The position numbers and the translations under genes are program-made. A stretch of 6,221 nucleotides of DNA from Bacteroidia bacterium. GTDB lineage: Bacteria; Bacteroidota; Bacteroidia; Flavobacteriales; NORP286. This document shows, piece by piece, positions 1 through 5,520 of this stretch. Within the stretch, counting starts at the first letter, position 1; each line of letters begins with the position of its first letter. The stretch spans positions 1 through 6,221 of the forward strand of contig JAESTI010000415.1 in assembly GCA_016763665.1 (NCBI GenBank), given 5' to 3'. Under the pieces are notes generated by a model. It made no database searches and was not told the origin of the DNA. It was given only the letters and a program-made list of their open reading frames with translations.

Positions 1-1046
1 AGGGTAAGAAAGTATTTTTAACAGGGCACACAGGATTTAAAGGTTCCTGGATGTTAGCGATCTTTAAATTACTTGGTGCTGAAGTAAGGGGCTATGCTTT
101 GGCTCCCGAGGTTGAACCAGCACTGTTCGATCTGCTTAATGGGAATTCTCTTTGTGAATCTGTTATTGGTGATATAAGAGATGAAGATAATCTTACAAAG
201 GAATTGCTTGATTTTCAGCCTGATTACTTATTCCATTTAGCAGCCCAACCAATTGTCAGAGAATCTTACAATATTCCTATTGAAACTTATGATGTTAATG
301 TTATTGGTACAGGAAAAGTTTTAGAAGCAGTTCGCAAACTTGAGAAAAGATCCATTGTTGTACTTGTAACAACAGATAAAGTTTATGAGAATAAAGAAAT
401 TGAATACGGTTATAAAGAGGAGGATCACTTAGGTGGCTATGATCCTTACAGTGCTAGTAAGGCTTGTGCAGAAATACTGAGCAGTTCATACAGACGGTCA
501 TTCTTTAATCCTTCCGAATTTGGAAATCACCAAAAATCAATTTCAACAGCAAGATCAGGTAATGTAATTGGAGGGGGTGATTGGACAAAAGATAGAATTG
601 TACCTGACATTGCCAAAGCATTAGAAAATAATGAAACTGTAATTGTCAGAAACCCAAACGCAGTAAGACCTTGGCAGCATGTATTAGAACCTTTAAGTGG
701 TTATTTGGTATTAGGTTCTAAAATGGATTCTGATCCGATTGAGTATGCAGATAGTTTTAATTTCGGACCGATCATGGAAGACAATCTTCCCGTTGAAGAA
801 TTGGTAAAATTAGCTTTAGATTGCTGGGGAGAGGGAAATTATGAAATTAACCAAGATGCTAATGCAGTTCATGAGGCAAATTTACTTCAACTTTCTATTG
901 ATAAAGCATATGAAAAACTTGGGTGGAAGCCTGTAATGACTTCAAGTGAAGCAATTGCAAGAACAGTTGAATGGTATAAAAATTATAAAGATGATGCATT
1001 GGGAATGACTACTCAACAAATCAAGCACTATTTTAACCTATCATGA
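1..1046 (+). CDS. rfbG: CDP-glucose 4,6-dehydratase, 5'-truncated by window edge
   Basis: Extended SDR enzyme that converts CDP-D-glucose to CDP-4-dehydro-6-deoxy-D-glucose with bound NAD+, the entry step to CDP-linked deoxysugars of surface polysaccharides; cytoplasmic. The open frame runs back from the ATG at 51 to the window edge (first full codon at 3), and the Rossmann motif TGHTGFKGSW is encoded at 21-50, so the ATG at 51 is internal and the true start lies upstream. Counting visible residues from position 3, the catalytic triad is T124-D125-K126 (in TTDKVYEN) with Y149 and K153 (YSASK). The TDK, instead of the TDE of dTDP-glucose dehydratases, and the later RPWQHVLEP motif both point to the CDP-glucose family. 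About ten N-terminal residues appear to be missing, judged from the numbering of the Yersinia enzyme. The stop overlaps the next start in ATGA, so translational coupling is likely. A glucose-1-phosphate cytidylyltransferase (rfbF) is expected just upstream but cannot be seen. Confidence 0.93.
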   Translation, partial: GKKVFLTGHTGFKGSWMLAIFKLLGAEVRGYALAPEVEPALFDLLNGNSLCESVIGDIRDEDNLTKELLDFQPDYLFHLAAQPIVRESYNIPIETYDVNVIGTGKVLEAVRKLEKRSIVVLVTTDKVYENKEIEYGYKEEDHLGGYDPYSASKACAEILSSSYRRSFFNPSEFGNHQKSISTARSGNVIGGGDWTKDRIVPDIAKALENNETVIVRNPNAVRPWQHVLEPLSGYLVLGSKMDSDPIEYADSFNFGPIMEDNLPVEELVKLALDCWGEGNYEINQDANAVHEANLLQLSIDKAYEKLGWKPVMTSSEAIARTVEWYKNYKDDALGMTTQQIKHYFNLS

Positions 1047-1579
1047 ATCAACACCCAACAGGATTAGAAGGAGCTATCAGTATTGATCTAATTCACTTTC
1101 CAGATGAACGGGGAAGTTTTGTTAAAATATTTAACAAAGTTGAATATAAAGAAGCGGGATTTGATCTTAATTTTGACGAAACATATTATTCAGTTTCAAA
1201 AAAAGGAGTAATTAGAGGCATGCATTTCCAAATTCCTCCACATGAACATTACAAATTGGTGTACGCTGCAGCAGGAACTATATTGGATGTAATTTTGGAC
1301 ATACGTAAATCATCAACTACCTATGGCCAGCATTTCACCATTGAATTATCGGCAGAAAATAAAAAGGCTCTTTATATACCGGTCGGGTTCGCCCACGGAT
1401 TTACTGCATTAAGCGAAACCGCAACAATGGTTTATAATGTTTCAACGGTATATAGTCCTGGTTTTGAGGGCGGAATATTATGGGATTCTTTCGGATATGA
1501 CTGGCCATTTGAAAATCCAATTCTGTCAGAAAGAGACAGTTCATTAACACTGTTCAAAGAGTACAGTAGCCCATTTTAA
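1043..1579 (+). CDS. RmlC-family nucleotide-sugar epimerase (dTDP-4-dehydrorhamnose 3,5-epimerase-like, probably acts on a CDP-sugar)
   Basis: A 178-residue cupin-fold epimerase, close to the usual RmlC length of about 180. Visible family residues are R58 and H61 (in GVIRGMHFQ; H61 is the expected catalytic base), K71, H118 in VGFAHGF, the tyrosine pair Y131 and Y137 with the same six-residue spacing as RmlC Tyr133/Tyr139, and LSERD ending at D165. All key residues look intact. RmlC itself epimerises C3 and C5 of dTDP-4-dehydro-6-deoxyglucose, but here the neighbours are a CDP-glucose dehydratase and a 3-dehydratase-like protein. The better comparison may be AscE of the ascarylose pathway, which epimerises C5 of a CDP-3,6-dideoxy-4-hexulose to give the L series. 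The substrate assignment is inference from context. The start shares ATGA with the previous gene and there is no Shine-Dalgarno sequence. Databases would probably label it rfbC/rmlC; I withhold the symbol because the nucleotide carrier is uncertain. Confidence 0.88.
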   Translation: MNQHPTGLEGAISIDLIHFPDERGSFVKIFNKVEYKEAGFDLNFDETYYSVSKKGVIRGMHFQIPPHEHYKLVYAAAGTILDVILDIRKSSTTYGQHFTIELSAENKKALYIPVGFAHGFTALSETATMVYNVSTVYSPGFEGGILWDSFGYDWPFENPILSERDSSLTLFKEYSSPF

Positions 1580-1613
1580 TCAAAAAATAGACATTCATAA
1601 CTTATAATTAGAA

Positions 1614-2495
1614 ATGAACATATTGATCTTAGGCGCCTCAGGTTTAGTCGGAAGCAATTGTATGGCATTGCTTGGAGATGAAGAAAATAAAGTGCTAGGA
1701 ACTTATTTCTCCTATGAAGCTGAAAACACAGTTTATTTCGATACACTAAATATTGATAATCCAGGTAATTATGAACTGGATGATTTCTACCCTGATGTGA
1801 TCATTCATTGTGGGGCTCTTACCCATGTTGATTATTGTGAAGATAATGAAGAAGAAAGTTCTCAAAAAACCGTTCAATCCACGTTAAATGCTATTGATCT
1901 GTGTAAAAAGTATGGTGCCAAAATGGTTTATCTATCTACGGATTATGTTTTTGATGGAAAATCCGGACCATATTTTGAAGATGAACCTGTGAACCCAATT
2001 AGTGTTTATGCAAAGCACAAGTTAGAAGCAGAAACAAAAGTTCTGGAAAGTATTGAGGAGTCAATTGTAATAAGAATAACCAATGTTTATGGGATTGAGG
2101 AAAGAAACAAAAACTTTGTTTCAAGAATAGTTGAAAAAATTTATAATGATGAAGAAATTGAGCTAACACTTCCCTACGATCAATACGCTACACCAGTGAA
2201 TGCATTTGACGTGGCCCGGGTAATTCAAGTTTTATTAAATGATAACAAAACTGGGATTTACAATGCCGCAAGCACCGATTATCTAAACCGATGCCAGCTA
2301 GCTGGAATAATTCAAAAGCACTTTCCTAAAGCAAAGATCAAACTAACTCCTGTTAGCACTAAAGAACTAAATCAGCCTGCGCCAAGACCTTTGCAGGGAG
2401 GCCTAAAAATGGATAAGTTTTTAAGTGAATACCCGGATTTTGTATTTAGTAATGTGGATGATTTCTTAAATGACTTAAAATTTAAAATGCAATAG
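1614..2495 (+). CDS. RmlD-like SDR sugar 4-reductase (probable CDP-4-dehydro-deoxysugar reductase)
   Basis: A 293-residue short-chain dehydrogenase/reductase of the RmlD (dTDP-4-dehydrorhamnose reductase) type, full length for the family. The N-terminus gives the NAD(P)H-binding motif GASGLVG (residues 7-13). Next come the family block STDYVFDG (108-115), the catalytic YAKHK with Y132 and K136, and the C-terminal PAPRPLQGGL (256-264), which matches the RmlD substrate-binding RP-x-x-S-x-L block except for the serine. It would reduce the 4-keto group of the epimerised sugar, the last step of nucleotide-sugar synthesis, as RmlD does for dTDP-L-rhamnose and AscF for CDP-L-ascarylose. The CDP-sugar substrate is inferred from the first gene in the operon. 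It begins 34 bp after the epimerase, with no Shine-Dalgarno sequence and no promoter-like box in the gap, so it is probably cotranscribed. Confidence 0.88.
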   Translation: MNILILGASGLVGSNCMALLGDEENKVLGTYFSYEAENTVYFDTLNIDNPGNYELDDFYPDVIIHCGALTHVDYCEDNEEESSQKTVQSTLNAIDLCKKYGAKMVYLSTDYVFDGKSGPYFEDEPVNPISVYAKHKLEAETKVLESIEESIVIRITNVYGIEERNKNFVSRIVEKIYNDEEIELTLPYDQYATPVNAFDVARVIQVLLNDNKTGIYNAASTDYLNRCQLAGIIQKHFPKAKIKLTPVSTKELNQPAPRPLQGGLKMDKFLSEYPDFVFSNVDDFLNDLKFKMQ

Positions 2496-2501
2496 CGTAA
2501 A

Positions 2502-3707
2502 ATGGAAGCAACAAAATACATACAAGTACCATACGGAAAAACAGTTCACGGTGAAGAAGAGATTGAAGCAGTAGTACATGTACTACGAACTTCTACCCAA
2601 ATGGGTAAACACGTTCGTGAATTTGAAAGAAAAGTTGCAGATCTATTTTCGAAAAAGCACGGAGTTATGCTCAACTCAGGCTCCTCTGCCAATTATTTGG
2701 CTGTTGAATTACTAGGATTAGAAAAAGGAGCTGAAGTAATAACTCCTGCACTTACCTTCAGCACAACAGTTGCTCCGCTTGTTCGAAGTGGGTTAGTTCC
2801 AGCTTTTGTTGATGTAGAAGATGGTACATTTAATATTAATGCCGGTCAGGTTGAAGACATGATCACAGATAAGACAAAAGCATTGATGGTTCCTAATCTT
2901 ATCGGAAATTTACCTGATTGGAGTGTATTGTATGATCTAGCAGAAAAACACAACCTGAAGGTGATTGAAGATTCAGCTGATACTTTGGGCGCAGAAATAA
3001 ATGGGGAGAGCAGTGGAGGACGTTCTGATATCAGTAATACAAGCTTTTACGGTTCGCATGTGATCAACTGTGCCGGAAACGGTGGCATGATGACCATTAA
3101 TGATGACGAACTTTACGAAAAAGCTATCCTTTTAAGAAGCTGGGGACGTAGTTCATCTAAATTCATTGAATCTGAAAAAATCGAAAATAGGTTTAACATT
3201 AAAATGGATGGTATTCAATATGATTCAAAATTTGTATTTGAACAATTGGGATACAATTGGGAACCCTCTGAAATGGGTGCTGCATTTGGTTTAGTACAAT
3301 TAACAAAACTGCAAAACAATATTGACATACGAATTAAGAATGTTGATCATCTCCAAGAATTCTTTAAACAATATGAAGATTGGTTTATACTTCCTAAACA
3401 ACTTCCGAATTCGAGAACCGGATGGTTGGCATATGCTCTAACTTTAAAAGATGATACGCCATTCTCAAGAACAGATATGCAGATATTTTTGGAGAAAAGA
3501 AATATTCAAACCCGAACAGTTTTTACTGGAAATATATTGAGACAACCGGGATTTAAAAATATCGAGCGAAAAGAGAGCTCCAGTGGATACCCTTGTGCTG
3601 ACCGAGTTATGAAAGGTGGTATTCTTTTAGGTTGCCATCATGGAATGACAGATGAGATGTTGGGGCATTTGACAGGATCTTTTGAAGAATTTACTAGTCA
3701 GTTTTAG
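2502..3707 (+). CDS. DegT/DnrJ/EryC1-family sugar 3-dehydratase-like protein (His replaces PLP lysine; no Fe-S cysteines)
   Basis: A 401-residue fold-type I PLP/PMP enzyme of the sugar aminotransferase family. GSSAN (60-64) is the cofactor-phosphate region and D157 in VIEDSADTLG the residue that pairs with the pyridine nitrogen. In SFYGSHVINCAGNGG, H186 stands where aminotransferases have the Schiff-base lysine. The D157-H186 spacing of 29 equals that of ColD (Asp159/His188) and E1 (Asp191/His220), so 3-deoxygenation of a 4-keto-6-deoxy sugar is more likely than amination. E1 (RfbH/DdhC/AscC) carries [2Fe-2S] cysteines just after the conserved RDWGRD motif and two residues after the cofactor Asp. 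Here these sites are non-cysteine (A159; S218 and K220 after RSWGRSSSK), and the only cysteines are C190, C365 and C378. No E3-type reductase is visible nearby. The length lies between ColD (388) and E1 (437). It starts 6 bp after the reductase, and its 3' end overlaps the opposing aroQ by 14 bp. Exact substrate and product are inferred. Confidence 0.85.
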   Translation: MEATKYIQVPYGKTVHGEEEIEAVVHVLRTSTQMGKHVREFERKVADLFSKKHGVMLNSGSSANYLAVELLGLEKGAEVITPALTFSTTVAPLVRSGLVPAFVDVEDGTFNINAGQVEDMITDKTKALMVPNLIGNLPDWSVLYDLAEKHNLKVIEDSADTLGAEINGESSGGRSDISNTSFYGSHVINCAGNGGMMTINDDELYEKAILLRSWGRSSSKFIESEKIENRFNIKMDGIQYDSKFVFEQLGYNWEPSEMGAAFGLVQLTKLQNNIDIRIKNVDHLQEFFKQYEDWFILPKQLPNSRTGWLAYALTLKDDTPFSRTDMQIFLEKRNIQTRTVFTGNILRQPGFKNIERKESSSGYPCADRVMKGGILLGCHHGMTDEMLGHLTGSFEEFTSQF

Positions 3708-4122
3708 AATCTACAAAATTACTAACTGCAAGTTGATAAGACTCCAACCCAAACCCTGAAATTATTCCTTTACAGTTTTTAGAGATCAAAGACTTTTCGC
3801 GAAACTCTTCCCGAGCAAAAATATTGGAAATGTGAACTTCAATCACTGAAATGGTAATAGCAGCTATGGTATCTGCAATAGCAACTGAAGTATGGGTATA
3901 CCCTCCGGCATTTAAAATAATTCCATCGTAAGAAAATCCAACTTCTTGTAATTTATTAATGATCTCTCCTTCTACGTTGCTTTGATAGTAGTCTAGTTCT
4001 ATATCCGGAAACTTATTTTTAAGCTCATTTAAATAACTATCAAAATCAGCCTCTCCATATATATCCTTTTCCCTTACTCCTAATAAGTTTAAATTGGGAC
4101 CGTTAATGATAATAAGCTTCAT
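3694..4122 (-). CDS. aroQ: 3-dehydroquinate dehydratase, type II
   Basis: Catalyses dehydration of 3-dehydroquinate to 3-dehydroshikimate, the third step of the shikimate pathway; a cytoplasmic enzyme that forms dodecamers in this family. The 142 residues match the usual 140-150. The N-terminus INGPNLNLLGVRE is the family signature and fixes the start. R17 and Y22 (in the RE-x-x-IYG lid loop) are the catalytic arginine and tyrosine. QSNVEGE (47-53), N71 with YTHTS (75-79), the catalytic H97 in EVHISN, and R104/R108 in AREEFR complete the active site. N71-A-G-G-Y replaces the more common N-P-G-A-Y/F, a mild variation unlikely to affect catalysis. The gene is convergent with the DegT gene, overlapping it by 14 bp, and divergent from xerD with 77 bp between. 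It has no functional link with the sugar operon and marks where that operon ends. Confidence 0.95.
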   Translation of the reverse strand: MKLIIINGPNLNLLGVREKDIYGEADFDSYLNELKNKFPDIELDYYQSNVEGEIINKLQEVGFSYDGIILNAGGYTHTSVAIADTIAAITISVIEVHISNIFAREEFREKSLISKNCKGIISGFGLESYQLAVSNFVDSKTD

Positions 4123-4132
4123 GATTATGATT

Positions 4133-4140
4133 TAAGTTTG
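4133..4140 (+). promoter_or_regulatory. Candidate -7 promoter box for xerD
   Basis: TAAGTTTG fits the Bacteroidota -7 consensus TAnnTTTG exactly, about 60 bp before the xerD start at 4200. No TTG box is seen at the proper distance upstream, so only half of the promoter pattern is present. It lies between the putative aroQ promoter and the aroQ start codon, so divergent transcripts would overlap slightly. Confidence 0.3.
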
Positions 4141-4146
4141 AAGATA

Positions 4147-4176
4147 TAAAATTAACTTTAAACTTTATTCCTGCAA
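4147..4176 (-). promoter_or_regulatory. Candidate Bacteroidota-type promoter for aroQ
   Basis: On the minus strand, TTG (complement of 4174-4176) is followed after 19 bp by TAATTTTA (complement of 4147-4154). This is close to the Bacteroidota pattern of a -33 TTG box and a -7 TAnnTTTG box, with A instead of the final G. Transcription would start a few bases downstream and leave a leader of roughly 20 nt before the aroQ start at 4122. The region is very AT-rich, so a chance match is possible. Confidence 0.33.
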
Positions 4177-4199
4177 CTTTTAACCAAGCACTTACATAC

Positions 4200-5099
4200 A
4201 TGGATTGGAGATCAAGTATTATTGGATTTAAAAACTATTTACAGTTAGAGAGGTCGCTCTCCGGTAATTCCATTGATGCTTATGTAAGAGATATTGAAAA
4301 ATTCACTCAATTTCTTGAAGTTCAAAATAATAATAAGTCGATTAATGATATTAAACTTCAAGATCTGGAAGAATTTATTGGGTGGATAAATGAATTGGGA
4401 ATGTCTGCAAGATCACAGGCAAGGGTTATATCAGGAATCAAAGCATTTTATAAATATTTGTTGTTGGAAGATCTGGTGATTGATGATCCCACGCAGCTCA
4501 TTGAAACACCAAAACTTGGGGAAAAACTACCAATAGTGCTTTCTTATGAAGAAGTTCAAACACTCATTGATAATATTGATCTGAGCAAACCCGAAGGAGA
4601 AAGAAACAAAGCAATGCTCGAAACTCTTTATGGTTGCGGTTTACGGGTTACTGAATTGACTACTTTAAAGATCAGTAATTTGAATGTAAATGCCGGATTC
4701 TCGAAAGTCCTAGGCAAAGGAGACAAAGAGCGTTTAGTTCCTATTGGTGAGCAAGCCCTTAAACAAATTGCCATCTATAGAGAAAATATTCGATCTCATT
4801 TAAACATAAAACCTGGTAATGAGGATATTCTATTTTTAAATAGAAGAGGTGCAATGTTATCGCGCGTAATGGTGTTTACTATAATTAAAGATCTTGCCAG
4901 AAAAATCGGTTTAAAGAAAAACATTTCACCACATACTTTCAGGCATTCTTTTGCTTCACATTTAATTGAAGGAGGTGCTAACTTAAGGGCTATTCAGGAA
5001 ATGCTTGGACATGAATCCATTACCACAACAGAGATCTATACTCATCTTGATAAGGAATATTTAAGAGATACTATCCTTCAGTATCACCCACGATCATGA
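4200..5099 (+). CDS. xerD: Site-specific tyrosine recombinase XerD
   Basis: Tyrosine recombinase that acts with a XerC-type partner at dif to resolve chromosome dimers at cell division. At 299 residues it is almost identical in length to E. coli XerD (298). The N-terminal SAM-like core-binding domain covers about residues 1-100 and includes the family pattern YLQLERSLSGNSIDAYVRD (13-31). The catalytic domain carries R149, K173, H245, R248, H271 and nucleophile Y280, each exactly one position later than in E. coli XerD (R148, K172, H244, R247, H270, Y279), so the active site is complete. The HPR ending fits Xer proteins. The match to XerD numbering and length, and the lack of att repeats or phage genes, argue against a mobile-element integrase. 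No upstream in-frame ATG competes with the one at 4200, and there is no Shine-Dalgarno sequence. The stop overlaps the 3' end of the opposing lipoprotein gene by 6 bp. Confidence 0.93.
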   Translation: MDWRSSIIGFKNYLQLERSLSGNSIDAYVRDIEKFTQFLEVQNNNKSINDIKLQDLEEFIGWINELGMSARSQARVISGIKAFYKYLLLEDLVIDDPTQLIETPKLGEKLPIVLSYEEVQTLIDNIDLSKPEGERNKAMLETLYGCGLRVTELTTLKISNLNVNAGFSKVLGKGDKERLVPIGEQALKQIAIYRENIRSHLNIKPGNEDILFLNRRGAMLSRVMVFTIIKDLARKIGLKKNISPHTFRHSFASHLIEGGANLRAIQEMLGHESITTTEIYTHLDKEYLRDTILQYHPRS

Positions 5100-5411
5100 G
5101 AGAAACTCTTCTGGGTTTTCATTGAATAGATCAGAGCAAGTCTGACAGCAGGCATAATATTTTTTGCCGTTGTGTTCCGCAATTGGACTATCCTCAGTAA
5201 CCATAAAAACAACTCCGCTAACAAAGCATTTGGTCAAATCACCCAATTTCGCTTCAGGCTGCTTAATAACATCTCCCTCTTCATATTCCCCTTGATAAGA
5301 ACACGCCATTTCACAACCTACCGAAAGTCTATCCAAAAAAGAGTTATTGGTTGAAGAATTACAACCTGATAGGATAATGACAACAATTAGAGTAGAAATA
5401 AGCTTTTTCAT
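5094..5411 (-). CDS. Small cysteine-rich lipoprotein with YHS/TRASH-like C-terminal domain
   Basis: A 105-residue protein I do not recognise as a named gene. Residues 1-17 are a lipoprotein signal: MKK, a hydrophobic stretch LISTLIVVIIL, then the lipobox LSGC with C17 as the predicted lipidated residue, so it should be anchored in a membrane facing the periplasm. The mature part has C33-x3-C37 in GCEMACSY. The C-terminal part (about 60-104) has C62-F-V-S-G, a GKKYYACC block ending at C89, then C92 and a final NPEEFL. That order (C-x-V-x-G, G-K-x-Y-Y-x-C-C-x-x-C, PE-x-[FY]-L) resembles YHS/TRASH metal-binding domains, so binding of copper or another soft metal is plausible but unproven. The gene is divergent from cysQ and convergent with xerD, with no metal-resistance gene in view to support the role. 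The start is set by the signal peptide; there is no Shine-Dalgarno sequence. Confidence 0.82.
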   Translation of the reverse strand: MKKLISTLIVVIILSGCNSSTNNSFLDRLSVGCEMACSYQGEYEEGDVIKQPEAKLGDLTKCFVSGVVFMVTEDSPIAEHNGKKYYACCQTCSDLFNENPEEFLS

Positions 5412-5440
5412 TTTTCAAAAATTATTTGACAATGTACTAA

Positions 5441-5448
5441 CAAAAATA
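5441..5448 (-). promoter_or_regulatory. Candidate -7 promoter box for the lipoprotein gene
   Basis: The complement of CAAAAATA is TATTTTTG, an exact match to TAnnTTTG, placed 29 bp before the lipoprotein start at 5411. Expected leader length is about 20-25 nt. No TTG is found about 19 bp further upstream, so the -33 half is missing or degenerate. Confidence 0.38.
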
Positions 5449-5475
5449 ATCCAAAAAAGTTTTAGGCATTCATTT

Positions 5476-5505
5476 TTAACCTTCTTTAACTTTTAAATAC
5501 ATTTG
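5476..5505 (+). promoter_or_regulatory. Probable Bacteroidota-type promoter for cysQ
   Basis: TACATTTG at 5498-5505, followed by CA, is an exact TAnnTTTG box in its common TAnnTTTGC form. Nineteen bases upstream, TTA (5476-5478, within TTTTTAAC) occupies the place of the -33 TTG, one base off consensus. The start codon at 5521 is only 15 bp beyond the box, so the leader would be about 10 nt, short but usual for this kind of genome. This is the best promoter match in the window. Confidence 0.5.
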
Positions 5506-5520
5506 CACAAAATAATACTA

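Noticed and set aside
51..53. ATG as the start of the CDP-glucose dehydratase
   Set aside because: The frame continues upstream to the edge and encodes the Rossmann motif TGHTGFKGSW before this ATG, so it is an internal methionine.
1580..1613. Internal promoter before the RmlD-like gene
   Set aside because: The 34-bp gap has no TAnnTTTG-like box and is simply AT-rich; cotranscription with the epimerase is the simpler reading.
1043..2495. Plain dTDP-L-rhamnose genes rmlC and rmlD
   Set aside because: No rmlA or rmlB is visible and the dehydratase in the same operon is of the CDP-glucose type (TDK, RPWQH). It is not fully excluded, so gene symbols were left empty.
3699..3728. Intrinsic terminator between the sugar operon and aroQ
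   Set aside because: Only CAGTTTTAG against CTAACTG can pair, about 7 bp with a 2-nt bulge and a long loop, with little G+C and no following T-run on either strand.
4123..4199. A dif site or Xer binding site next to xerD
   Set aside because: No 28-bp arrangement with two inverted 11-bp arms was found in the AT-rich gap.
4200..5099. Integrase of a mobile element delivering the sugar genes
   Set aside because: Catalytic residue positions and length match chromosomal XerD almost exactly, and there are no att repeats, tRNA or phage genes nearby.
5099..5109. Hairpin AGAG-AAA-CTCT at the xerD/lipoprotein junction
   Set aside because: The stem is only 4 bp and lacks a T-run, so it is too weak to call a terminator.
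5172..5354. 60-codon open frame on the + strand
   Set aside because: It lies wholly antisense to the lipoprotein gene, which has a signal peptide and a recognisable domain pattern; the 60-residue product shows no known feature.
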